NCBI GenBank assembly: GCA_021234155.1 | Contig: JAJEKV010000008.1 | Coordinates: 4,014,085-4,078,084, forward strand | Length of the DNA: 64,000 bases | Source: Isoetes taiwanensis | Lineage: Eukaryota > Streptophyta > Lycopodiopsida > Isoetales > Isoetaceae | Direction: 5' to 3' | Part shown: positions 48,980 through 59,404 of the stretch, piece by piece | Layout: each line of letters begins with the position of its first letter | Numbering within the stretch: position 1 is the first letter of the stretch | The notes under the pieces: model-generated | The model's database searches: none | Told to the model about the DNA's origin: nothing | Seen by the model: the letters and a program-made list of their open reading frames with translations, nothing else | Made by a program: the position numbers and the translations under genes

Positions 48980-50640
48980 TTACTGATGGGATGGGTGATC
49001 CTCAAGGAATTTCTTGACTTGGGCTGTACCCACGGTACGTCCCAAGTTCCAGAGTATATCCCTCGATGATCCCCCTCGGATAGCTAAGGCTAGCTCTTCC
49101 ACCCGTCTATCGGAAATATGAGCTGCTGTTACTGCCAACCTACCTTGTCGAAGGTGGGGTACCGCGAATTCGAAAATGCTCAAGGCTGTTCTCCGCTTCA
49201 CCAAAATTACATGGTCGACTTTTTCTGATAGCCATGCGTGCATGCCAAAACCTGATAGTGCTATCAGCATCTGCACGGCTTCCTCTCCACGTGGGCTGAA
49301 AAGCTTATGAAATACTATTATTCTACTGTCTGTTAGGAGCGGGAGATAGTATTTAAGTGCTGCTCCGGGGCGAGAGTCCCCCCGTACTCCTGAGGTAGAC
49401 CTGTGCCTTGATGCATACTGATCGACCGGTACTTGAATTAATTCTTCGTAATCATGGAAGAGCGTTCGTACACTTGTTAAGTTTGTGGCTCTCCTTAGGA
49501 ACGTTGGTAACGGTTCTTGTGAAGAAGATTCTGCTTGAAGTGCTCTTGTTGTCTTCCCCCTTATTCCCATCCGCTGTTGGAGTGCCACAAATTCTTCCTC
49601 TGTAGGGAGTTGTTCTTCCGTCATCATGCCTCTGATAGTGCTGTAGGCTTCGATATCTGACATGGTGTGTCCTGTGTATGTAGCTGCTTCCCTTACTTCA
49701 TCTGTTTCTTGGTCGATGAAATCCTCTAAGTCCGGCTGCTGCCGTAGAAGGTGAAGGAGTTCGTCGACGCGATAGCCTCTGTCCCTGCATTCGGGAAGGT
49801 TTTAATTATCGTTTAGTAACAAATATTCCTGCCCTTCGACTATGATCGGCGCTAGACTTGTTATTCCCAGCCCGATTGGTTGTGCTATCCTCGGTGTGCT
49901 CCTGTCAGCTTCGAAACGGCTAACATCTTGTTCTGCTTCACGACGTTCTTCCTCTGGGTCCACTTCCATTTCATCTTCATTTTCCTCTTCTGAGTCCTCA
50001 CTTTCTCTGGATGATTCCGCTATGGACTGCTTTCGTTACTCAAAGCGATGGAATTTTGTTAGCCGTCTCTTCTGCTGAGTCCAAGGGTGTGATCTCAAGT
50101 GGCTGGATTGATGGTTCACCTACCACGGTTTGGGCCCTATAGAATAAATATAGTGCTAAAGAACATGTTGTAAGAGAAAAATCTCTCTTTCATTTCTTTC
50201 GGGGTCATGTAGTTGGGTAGGCGCTCGGTTCTATTCTGCAGCAATTTCGCAATGTTGGGTATATGACTAAGGGCTGTTTGCAATATAGTCTTTGGTACAA
50301 AGTACCCTATGCATGGGGGTATTTCTTGCAAGCTAGGAGCTACTTTCTCTTGGAATTCTTGCAGAACTTGTTGGTAGAATGGGTTTGAATTCAGGGTTGC
50401 CGACAAGTCAAATTCTTTCTGGAAAAGTTGGAATACTAGGTTAACATCTACCTGAGCAATGTGGGGGAGGCGCTGCACCCGATGAAGGAAGATGTAGCCA
50501 TGAGGAGAAGCGTCTTTGTCGATATCGAACGGAACTGGAAGCGCCTAAGGAGGCTGGAAGATCGCCTTGGGCGCAGGAGCAACTTTGTAGGTGTGGTTTA
50601 GGGGTTATGAGGATATTTATAGAGATCTTGTACCCTAAAA
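48980..50640 (-). CDS. Gene A: unknown, acidic middle, 227-residue C-terminal ORF
   Basis: A clean frame at 49663-48980 (from MSDIEAYSTIRGMM to the stop) extends upstream in frame through RVDELLHLLRQQPDLEDFID to an acceptor (CCGAATGCAG) near 49793. An acidic exon (ESEDSEEENEDEMEVDPEEE) lies about 50030-49810. An upstream frame 50478-50137 (VDVNLVFQLFQKEFDLSATL; RLPNYMTPKEMKERF) extends to PLPVPFDIDKDASPHG with one in-frame stop near 50546. TATA box and telo-box lie upstream at 50614-50651. I do not recognise the family. It could be a host gene or an additional ORF of a retroelement, since gag sequence begins 45 bp past its stop. Confidence 0.45.
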
Positions 50641-50651
50641 TTTTAGGGTTT
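50614..50651 (-). promoter_or_regulatory. Gene A promoter: TATA box and telo-box
   Basis: Minus-strand CTATAAATA (50614-50622) and AAACCCTAA (50643-50651), spaced as a core promoter for gene A. The telo-box is a known element of plant genes expressed in dividing cells. Two hairpin elements lie 150-450 bp further upstream. Confidence 0.5.
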
Positions 50652-50799
50652 CTAAAACTTTTGGCATTTTGGGATGAAGTTTGATGTTTCTAGGTTAATT
50701 TGGAGCTAGAAATGGATTCTATACAATTTTAATGTTCTAATGCAACAAATTTTGGCCGATTTGGATATGTCTAGCACAATTTATGGACGTTGAAAGGTC

Positions 50800-50878
50800 G
50801 GACCCCTCTAAAGCGTCTTGAGGAGGGTGTTAGGTTGGGACCTAAGTGGCCTCTGGCGCACCCTTGGAGGTGTTGGTC
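50800..50878. repeat. Hairpin element copy 1
   Basis: About 79 bp starting GGACCCCTCTAA and ending GGAGGTGTTGGTC, with a central GTTAGGTTGGGACCTAAG. Ends and centre are inverted, so the unit can fold on itself. Confidence 0.85.
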
Positions 50879-51012
50879 TATTTATGTCTAATGGATGCCA
50901 AAAACAAGTTCAAAGACATGAATTCCTACTTATTTTCTTTTGAACTGCAAGTTTCTTTGCTTATTTACTTCATTTGGAGCAGGTAAGTGGCTGATCAAGG
51001 GTCCAGTTGCCT

Positions 51013-51091
51013 GGACCCCTCTAAGCGTGCGCGAGGAGGGTGTTAGGTCCAGACCTAACTATGCCCTGGCGCACCCTTAGAGGTGTTGGCC
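51013..51091. repeat. Hairpin element copy 2
   Basis: Starts GGACCCCTCTAAGCG, centre GTTAGGTCCAGACCTAAC (perfect 8-bp arms), end CTTAGAGGTGTTGGCC. Best-preserved palindrome of the set. Confidence 0.9.
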
Positions 51092-51348
51092 TCTTTTTAC
51101 CCAAAATTTCACATTTGCTCCTTAACTACTACTATACTTAATCCAATGCACGTTCTAAACAACTATATATCCTTATTATTCAAAATTTTCACCTTTACAT
51201 ATAAGCCTGTTAGTTACAAAAAGTAGCTTCTGTTCTATTTATCTGTCCTCTTGATGTATTTGGCCAGTCTCATGTGCATGCCAGTGAATCTTCGAAGTGT
51301 TGCACAGCCTCCATCTCTGCTGCTTCTTGTAAAGCGAGTAACATATCG

Positions 51349-52400
51349 TTAGTTACTCACTTGTTGGGGTCGAAGTCCCCGCGAGAATCTCGGGGCGAAT
51401 CTGCGGAATCTTGCTGCACGGGGATCAATCCGTAACTCCGTTGGAAGTGCGGATTTCTCGCGAACTCTATAAGCGGGGGAGTCTTGGGATCTTTTCACGG
51501 GTTTCTGCGGGGGGTCCGGAAGCTCTGGTGGAGGTTTCAACTGGAATATCTCTCGTGTTGGCCGCCCTCCTTCGATATATTTTACCTAGTGTGCCTCGTA
51601 ATAGGCACTGTACTCGGTGTGCATCTTCTTATATACAGTATAGTCTGCTAACTCTTTCTTGTATCTTCTCTCGGGCCCTAAGGTGTATGCGAGTCCACAG
51701 CTGTTTTGTTAAGCCTTCTTTGCGGCTGCTTTATGCGCATCTAGCTTCCTAGCCTCTTGCCATTCGCGAAGCTTGATTGGAGGCATTGGCGGGGTAGTTC
51801 AATCACGGGGTTACGGAGGTCACGGGCTGGGGTTTGGCCTTCTTCTTGGGGTTCTTTTTGCTCGGGATGATAGTTCTAGTTCTTCTGCGAGGATTCTCCA
51901 GTTCCTAGAAGTACTTCCTCCAAGAAGTTCTGCCCATCACTTGAACACCGGCGGCGATGGAGGTTGGTAAGCCTTGGTCGTTCCGCAGATGGCGATGCCG
52001 ACCGAGCTCCTCCTCCTCTTCGGCAGGGGCTCGTCTGTCATCACCCTTTTGCCTTTCCTGTCTGGTTCTTCCCTGCTCTTCGTCCTTTGCTCGCGCCATT
52101 GGTCTTCTTCGGCCTCCGCGACTGCTTTCTCTGCTTTCTTTCTTGCCTTCTCCTCCTTCCTTTTTGCTTTTTCCTCTTTCCTCCTTGCCTTTTCTTCTTT
52201 CCTCTTGGACTTCTCTTCTTTCTTAGCCTCTTTTCTAGATTTTGGTAGTATCTAAGGGTAGCCTCTCCATGTCGGCCTTCAATTTTTCCTCGGCATCTTT
52301 GAGTTTCTACGCTTTCGGGCGGCGAGGACTTGGTATTGGGCTTATCATCTTTGCTTACCTTCTGGCGATGCAGCCGTCCTAGCCATTGACGAGAGATCGA
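51349..52400 (-). pseudogene. Gene B: unknown, Lys/Glu-rich coiled coil, interrupted
   Basis: Minus strand from ATGGCTAGGACG near 52382. A charged repetitive segment (EEKSKRKEEKARRKEEKAKR) lies about 52220-52120, followed by a basic cluster PLPKRRRSSVGI that could act as a nuclear signal. Fragments then continue to a last frame at 51540-51349 (PPPELPDPPQKPVKRSQDSP) ending in a stop at 51349. Several stops and frame changes intervene, so it is likely a pseudogene or has unrecognised introns (a donor GGTAAGC follows the tenth codon). Promoter layout matches gene A. Family not recognised. Confidence 0.4.
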
Positions 52401-52488
52401 TTTGGATCAGGGCGCGGAAGATGCGCCCTATTGGGGCGAGCTTTCGAAGAACAACGTGGGAAACCTAAAATGATGCCTAAGTCCACTA

Positions 52489-52515
52489 ATTTATAGGGTT
52501 GAATTTTTAGGGTTT
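52489..52515 (-). promoter_or_regulatory. Gene B promoter: TATA box and telo-box
   Basis: Minus-strand CTATAAAT (52489-52496) with AAACCCTAA (52507-52515) just upstream, and hairpin copies 3 and 4 a further 90-400 bp upstream. Same order as at gene A. Confidence 0.5.
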
Positions 52516-52603
52516 GGTCTAAGTGCTTATTTCCTTGGGTTGTTGGTGAAATCCTCCATATCTTGAATCGAAGCTGGGTCTTCTTCAACTATTTTTCTCC
52601 CAA

Positions 52604-52681
52604 ACCCCTCTAAGCATGCGCGAGGAGGGTGTTAGGTCCAGACCTAACTATGCCTGGCGCCCACCCTTAGAGGTGTTGTCC
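52604..52681. repeat. Hairpin element copy 3
   Basis: Starts ACCCCTCTAAGCATGCG, same centre as copy 2, end CTTAGAGGTGTTGTCC. A GCGCCC block is rearranged relative to copy 2. Confidence 0.9.
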
Positions 52682-52810
52682 CTTCTCTAACTAATCCAAT
52701 TTACACAATTTAACATCGTTTCCCACTAATTTAATCGTTCTAAGCAAGATTCTATCATTACTTTTACAATTTGAGTAAGTTTTGATCAACTTTTCGAGGT
52801 TACTTTTGGG

Positions 52811-52890
52811 GGACCCCTCTAAGCATCTTGAAGAAGAGGGTGTTAGGTCATGACCTAACTAGTGTCTGGCGCACCCTTAGAGGTGTTGCT
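52811..52890. repeat. Hairpin element copy 4
   Basis: Starts GGACCCCTCTAAGCATC, centre GTTAGGTCATGACCTAAC (perfect palindrome), end CTTAGAGGTGTTGCTC. Confidence 0.9.
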
Positions 52891-53402
52891 CAAAATTAAT
52901 TTTACTAATACTTTTACGTGTTTTAATATTCAAAATTTCATCTTTCTAGAATGGGACTCGCATGAAACCAACAAACCACCGACTTGCTTCTCATTCATCT
53001 CAGTGATTTTCTACAATGGTGGATAGTGGGTAGCGCACACATCTAACTACCCATAAAAATAAAGGGAAAATCAATTATATCATTTGGACCCCAACAAAAT
53101 ACAATGCTAATAGAGGCCCGGGCTAGTGTACTGTAGAAGCTTATCACGGGATTAAAAACCCAGCCCTTTCGGGTTTTTGAGGAAAAACCCTAGTGATAAG
53201 CCTTGACGGGGAACTGGACAAGCGTAAGGCATAAAAATGCGCTCCCAAAACCCCACGAATGGAAAAGTGAAGCAGGATGCGGCTCGCTAACGTACACACA
53301 TCACCAACAAAACAACAAGACAAAACAAACCTCCCAGTGGAGGGCTGATTCTGTAGCGTGCCACAGCGATAAAAATAATAATAACAAAGAAGGGAGGGTG
53401 GG

Positions 53403-53932
53403 TTCAAAGAGAATAAAGATGCTGGCGAGAGAAGGAAGGCGGCCGATGAGATGTTGATCACGGCAGCCCTAAAATAGCGAACTCCCAACCCGAATGGGCA
53501 TCGCCGCCCGCGCATGCATGCAAAACATGCATGCTCGTCCCATTCTAGAATGGCGTCCGATGTCTCCGGATCGATGGGATTCTAGAATGGGACTTCGCAT
53601 ATAGCTCAACAAACCGCGAATACCAAAGGACTTCCTTACAAACTAGGATCGGGGCGAAGGTCCGGGGGCCGAAGGCTAAAGGCGGAAAAGGGCGGCAAAG
53701 AAAGAAAGCAAAATTGGCCAAACCAAGCGGGGAAGAAGCCCCTCCCCTGCACGGGAAACAATTCAAAGAGAATAAGATGCTGGCGAGAGGAAGAGGCCGA
53801 TGAGATGTGTTGATGCGAAGCTTGGCGCCTAAAATAGCGAACTCCCAACGAGAATGGGCATCGCCCATGCATGCAAAACATGCATGCTCGTCCCATTCTA
53901 GAATGGCGATCCGATGTCGGGTCGATGGGATT
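53403..53932. repeat. Duplicated 175-bp block, two copies 359 bp apart
   Basis: Copies at 53403-53581 and 53762-53932 share TTCAAAGAGAATAA, CTAAAATAGCGAACTCCCAA and CCCATTCTAGAATGGCG. Each holds a CATGCATG-A4-type palindrome. Parts of the same text (TTCTAGAATGGGACTCGCAT) appear a third time near 52946. No ORF is supported. Confidence 0.88.
53512..53534. repeat. CATGCATG palindrome (copy 1)
   Basis: GCATGCATG-CAAAA-CATGCATGC, two 9-bp inverted arms; a second copy lies at 53866-53887. CATGCA is the RY word bound by plant B3 factors, but no promoter is tied to it here. Confidence 0.85.
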
Positions 53933-53984
53933 ATGTTATAATTTGGGGCTCCTAAGGCCGAGTCCTAGGGGTTCTTATGGAAGT

Positions 53985-54061
53985 GACCCCTCTAAAAGTC
54001 TTCTGAGACCCGATTAGGTCTAGACCTAACATGCTCTGGCGCATCCTTGGAGGTGTCGGCC
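53985..54061. repeat. Hairpin element copy 5, diverged
   Basis: Starts GACCCCTCTAAAAG, centre TTAGGTCTAGACCTAA (perfect palindrome), end CTTGGAGGTGTCGGCC. The centre and ends are kept while the stem between has drifted. Confidence 0.85.
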
Positions 54062-56742
54062 AAAAGTGACTAAAATTTACTAGGCTTTCTTAGGAGGCTT
54101 TTCTTCTATCTATTTCATCTTAAATATGTTCTCTAATTATTCTAGTTCTAGATAATTACTAACTCTATTCTGGGAAAAAAAATTTCCCACTATTAGGAGT
54201 TAGTGCTTGGGCTTTTCTATCTAAGTAATTTAGTCTAGCACACCAAGTATACCCAAAGTGAGTCTCCCTTCTACCACCCCATAATATAAATAAGTACCTT
54301 CTCGCCTAGTAAAGTGCCAAGGAGTCACAATTGAGGTAGAGGAATAAAGGTATAAAAAATAGGCTCAGAGAGCAACAGACATAAGTAACTGTTGTTATGG
54401 TAGCACGGCTCTTGTGCACTTTAGGCAGTAAAAATAGGTCAAGAGAACCTTCGCTGCAGATCCTCGAGCCCGCATACGTTGGAGAACAACATCAACAAAT
54501 TGGAAAGCAGAGGGCAAACTTATGGAGGAAACTTCAGCAAATCAAAGGCCAAGAGGGTGCACAGGGAAGGCCGAACACAAATAAGAAAGGGGAGCCTATT
54601 GGAAGGACGACTGCGACATCAAAATTAGACATAAGAATTGCCAAGAGGGCTATCCAACAGCCAATGGGCATCATGGCACTTACAAAATTGATTACATTAA
54701 GGGAGGAACACCTCCTAGTCAAGGATACTCTCCAAGTGCCATATTGTCTCGAGGAACGACCCCACATCGACGACTAATGTCACAGCTACGACACCAACAA
54801 GTAGATGACTTCATCAACTTATGATATCAAGAGTTCTGAAGGATGAGACTGAGCATATACAGGCCATAGTAGTATCAGATCTACACTCCGAGCAGACATG
54901 CTTTGACTAAGGAGGTATTACAAGCCAGCAAGAGTGGGCTCCTCACGAATAGGAATATGGCAAAACTGCAACAAATTTCTTCCTCATCAGCCCGATACTT
55001 CAGAGAAGCTGCATCAACCTCGACAGCACCATCTCAAGACCACGGCAATCTTCTACCTTAGAGATTGGAGGTCAAACTCCATCAAGAAGAGGCATCATGA
55101 GGGACCAAATACCAGCATTATTAATTGATCAGTCAAGATTAGTCCCTGCAGATGGATGCAAACAAACTTCGCTCAGAAAAAGAAGTTGTAAAGTTAGAAG
55201 TGGTAAAGCACTCGACATTGTCTTCAGCCTTATAGCAGCAGCATGTGGCCGCCAAGATGAAGAATCAAATCGACAAGCTCAACACAACAACATCAATTCA
55301 GGAGTAGAAGAATCATCCTCGAATCTCATAACCTCCAAGGCAGATGAGCGACATGAAAGATTCTACACAATGGTGAACATGACCTTCAAGCCTTTGGGAT
55401 GCAACACCCAGAGCCTTAGATCGCCACTACTCCAGCTTTTAAGCAAGCTAGAGGACCTATCGATAGTTGAATTTCTTAGAATTATGGGTGATAGCATCCA
55501 TGATGGGATTGGGACGAAATTTCGAGTAGATTTTTTGTCTTTTCTTTTTTAGAAAGATGGACCCAAGAATTGAGCAAAGCTTCAAGGATTGGGAAGAAAA
55601 TGTATGGAGTACAACAATAATTGTATACATTCTTCGGCAGATATCCAACTTATTGGAACCTCTTCGTGAGCTTGATCACCCTCGCTAAGAAGGATTCAAT
55701 AATAGGATAAGTCGACTATGTATATGATCTAGTACTTCAGCGGCATAAGGAATAATCCGACCAAATGAAGGGAAGCAATCTAATAAAGTCCGCCAACTTC
55801 TTAGATAGCATCAACTCAAAGGTGGGACTATTTCAAGAGGGCAATAATTAAGAAAGGGTAGATCCTAGAGTATAGATTAGATCTAAAACAAGAATAATTA
55901 TCTAATCATATAGTTTTCTATGTGTACCCAAAAGTAATGTCATGCCGACTAAACTTGTGGCCATAGGATTTATGTAAGTAGTTCTTTAACTTGTAATTTT
56001 GCACCTCCTAGATGACGGACATCTTTAAGAGCAAGACTCTTAAGTCTAAATCTAGGCCAGTAATTATGGCAAGGCCAAGTAATTAGCAGCACCAACGGAA
56101 CAAGAGTCAAGTTCGACATCAACCTTAAGCGAAGCAAAGTAGAGCATCTGTACATTGGCAACTATGACCTCATAATAAGCATGCAACATTAAAGCTGGCT
56201 AAGGCAATAATTGATTATCATAAGCAAGAGATACTTATCCCAGCACCAGAGAGCAAGTACCTTATAATTTAAGTTAAGGAAGTAATTCCAATCGTGCAAC
56301 GCATGTCAGTAAAGCAATTACTTAGGTACATCATGAGGAATGAGGTCATTACATAAGCTCGGGGTTGTCGACCCAGAGCTACAAGAGTAAGAAGGAAGAT
56401 GCTACTTGAAGCTTGATTTGCCTCGGCCAATCTCTAAGTTAATCAAGAAGTCCCATGATATATCTCGTGTGAAATTTGAGAGCTTTTGCTCTATAGAGGC
56501 ATAGAGTCTGAAATCACTCTGCACTTGCAGGAGGGAGAGCCGATCAGCAAGGCTCTTTATAGAATCGGCACTTCCAGAGCTAGCAAAGCTCAAGAAAGCG
56601 ATTGTAGGAGTTGATCAACTTGGGGATCCTTTTCGCCAAGATGGAAGTCTAAAGATGTATATCAACCATGGGCAGCTCATCAAGCAGCGACATAATGGAT
56701 CAGCCCCAAGAAGCAAGATTCTTTTGCGAATCGACTTAAAAT

Positions 56743-57015
56743 TTGGGGCAATCAGCAAATAAGGATGAAGGGGAAGATAATTATAAGACTCCTTCAGAAC
56801 CACGGTATGGGCACTATGATTTCACAATAATGCCCCTAAGTCTATGGAATGCTCCACCAACTTGTATGCATTTGAGGAAGCGACATCTTGAAGATTCTTT
56901 GGATGATTTCTTCATCAATTCTCTTGACGACATCGTGATCTACAGACAAATCAATGGAGGAGCATGCAGTAATGCGGAGATGTTAAAATGTCGCCACTCA
57001 TTGGCAAGCTTTTGA
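56743..57015 (+). pseudogene. RT fragment of the degenerate chromovirus
   Basis: PRYGHYDFTIMPLSLWNAPP then INSLDDIVIY, aligning with [18 protein letters not shown] and FFDDILAY of the intact copy. The DD pair survives while flanking motifs have drifted. Confidence 0.85.
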
Positions 57016-57239
57016 AGCAGCAATTTGCAATGCCATCTCCACTTTTGCAAAGCGAATTCGGCAAGAAGATAGAAGAAGCCAACTTCCTCAACATGGAGTT
57101 CAAGCACATGATGGGCTAGTCCTTACAAAAGTGCAAAGAACGGATTAAGAAGAGAAACCTTCAAATAATTTAAAAAGGAAGGTAATCCTTAATGTCAAAG
57201 AACAACTATACTCAAAGCATAAGGAGTAAGAAAAATTTT

Positions 57240-57708
57240 CCAGGACACGCATAATAGCCCTATTTCCGGCCATGTAAAATTTATAAAGGCCTACTTCCAG
57301 ATTAAAAGTAGCTACTTCTGGCCGGACATGAAGAAGCGGATAGTCGATATATCCAAGAATGTCGATTGGCATCGCGGAGACAAAAGCGCGAACAACGAAT
57401 TCAGGAGTTTTGGAACCTTGGCGATTGCCAGACGCCAAGTGGGAAGTCTTGGCATGGTTTTCATAGCGGGCCTTCCAAGGACAACAAGAAGCTTTGAAGC
57501 CTTGATGATTGTGGTATATAGTTTATCAAAAGGGCACATACTTGCCATGCCACACCATAGACACCGCCTTGGATCTAGCCGTGTGGTCTACATAAGAGTT
57601 CTTTTAGGCTGCATGGAAAGCACAGGTCGATCATCACCAAAAGAGATCCGAAGTTCTTTAGCGACGTTTAGCAAGACTTCTTCAACACGAGCTGCACCAA
57701 CTTGTTGA
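57240..57708 (+). pseudogene. Integrase fragment of the degenerate chromovirus
   Basis: A zinc-domain remnant (HNSPISGHVKFIKAYFQIKS, YFWPDMKKRI) and the start of the core (GSLGMVFIAGLPRTTRSFEA; the usual catalytic Asp before FI is Val). Several frame breaks. Confidence 0.8.
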
Positions 57709-58071
57709 TGAGTTTTGCTTATCATTTGCAGTCAAATCGGCAAAGGACCGCACCAACACAATTTTGGAAATGCGTTGAGAAACTATGATTGGAACAAGTA
57801 ATCCAAATGGTAGGAAGTACATCCACCAGGTCAATTCATTACAATAATATGAAGCAAGAGTCATCGAAGATGTCTCCTCCATGATCAGTTACAGTTATCA
57901 ATGCTTGACCCTAGTTATGTGGCATAATCTAGTGCCCTAGGTGGAAGTTTCTCAACAACAACAGCATATATGCAGTACCTATTGGTAGAAGTGTGAGAAT
58001 ATCTTCAACAGCATGGGCACATCTGAAGAGTCTAGCAGATAGACATAAAACTCCTCGAGAGTTGTTTTGTT

Positions 58072-58521
58072 GTGGCAGGTAAAGTTGGCTCAAGTAAAGG
58101 GAAGCTTCACATCGGCAATTGTAAGAAGCTCGCCCCTAGGTGGGCCGGTCCGTTCAAGATCTTGGAGAAGAGTGGGCTCTCAAGCCTACAAGTTGGATCT
58201 CTTGGCTACCTTAAGGTCTTCCATGTGAGTTTATTGAAAAGGCACGATCCTAACCCTGAGGAGGTTTTGGATACTCCAACTTTGTTGGAAATGACGGAGG
58301 ATTAAGTTGAAATTGTGCCTGAATTGCTTCTTGATAAGTCATTCAAGAGGACTAGGTGGTCTCAATTCCTCCAGTACTTGGTCAAGTGGAACCACTTGCC
58401 CGTGGAAGACGTGACATGGGTATTGAAGCAGGATTTGGAGAAGCAATACCCAGAGTTTATGAAGGAGTTTGATGGGAAAGTCGTCTCCGATTTGATCGGC
58501 GTAGACTTGCCGGGAGGTTAG
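58072..58521 (+). pseudogene. Integrase tail and chromodomain of the degenerate chromovirus
   Basis: LHIGNCKKLAPRWAGPFKIL and VFHVSLLKRHDPNPEE, then, after a stop near 58305, FLQYLVKWNHLPVEDVTWVL. The chromodomain is better kept than the rest of the element. Confidence 0.85.
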
Positions 58522-58604
58522 CTTAGTATGTTTCTTAGTTAGCCTTAAGTTCCGCTCATGTATTCTAGTTAGTAGAGTGCATGTGCGGAATCTTGGAACG
58601 ATGT

Positions 58605-58925
58605 GGGCGATGATGGGATCGCCTTTAAGGCATTCTCTAGGCCAACACGCACCGGGGGAGGTGCGCATGACCATTAGGGTCATGTGAGTGAGAATGAGGC
58701 ATGGTGGGCGATGATGGGACATCGATCGGATGCTCTATGCAGCGATGCGGGTACATACACCCGAAGTAGGAGGGTCATGGTGAAGGTTAAAGTGATCATC
58801 TTGGCGATGATGGGACGTGAGGCGTTCCCTAGCTTGAAACCCTCGGGGCATGATGCACTGGGGTGTACTCGATCTGGGGGATCGTGTACAAGGTAGCACT
58901 TGATCATGGGCGATGATAGGAGCAT
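58605..58925. repeat. Four degenerate repeats of about 100 bp (GGCGATGATGGGA core)
   Basis: The word GGGCGATGATGGGA recurs at 58605, 58706, 58803 and 58908, spaced 101, 98 and 105 bp, in the 3' untranslated region of the retroelement. Text between cores is only loosely similar. Confidence 0.75.
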
Positions 58926-59392
58926 CTTAAATGTTCCTTAAGCTCAAATCCTTATGGGGCCATGATCGGGTGCAAGGTAGTAGGGTAACCTTGAGCTGGT
59001 AGTTCGGCTCAAGGAGGTAGGTAAGGGGGGTGGTCCCCTAAAACCACAAACTTATTAACTTATATAGCGTAATGTGCTACTTGTGCAGGCTAGTGAAGGG
59101 AAGCATGAAGGAGGGGAGCACGTTACACGGAAGATAGGAGTCATAGAATTTAGACTAACTACGAACTCCTATATTTGTTGTAATAATATTATGTGTATAC
59201 TTTGATAATAATAGTTGTTATAGCTATATAATTTTGTATAACTTATAAATATAGCTTTATAATTACTTAATAAGTAATTAACGAAAAGTTGATCTTTTCA
59301 ATAGAGTTAAGTTCATATATTCTTGTTGTGTGCTTTTGCAGGATTAGAGTAGGTTCGTCACCTTAGCGTAATGTTGAGGGACGGCATTGTCC

Positions 59393-59404
59393 TAAGGGGG
59401 AGAA
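59393..59404 (+). promoter_or_regulatory. Polypurine tract
   Basis: AAGGGGGAGAA immediately before TGTGACG at 59405, the plus-strand priming site for reverse transcription. Confidence 0.85.

Larger units (their letters stand above)
54390..59404 (+). mobile_element. Degenerate chromovirus, body (plus strand)
   Basis: A heavily mutated relative of the minus-strand chromovirus, running in the opposite direction. Recognisable pieces in order: protease tail (about 56060-56180), EVIPIVQRMSVKQLLRYIMR (about 56280-56340, matching [20 protein letters not shown] of the other copy), RT (56743-57015), integrase (57240-57708), GPY/F and chromodomain (58072-58521), purine tract and 3' LTR. The 54390-55860 part has open frames but no recognisable gag, and no 5' LTR was found. 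Confidence 0.8.

Noticed and set aside
51957..52255. Leu/Ser/Phe-rich plus-strand ORFs resembling a membrane protein
   Set aside because: Antisense to the Lys/Glu-rich coiled coil of gene B; hydrophobicity is a by-product of reading the opposite strand.
54397..55552. Plus-strand ORFs as gag of the degenerate chromovirus
   Set aside because: Position fits, but no gag motif or zinc knuckle could be matched to the intact gag of the minus-strand copy.
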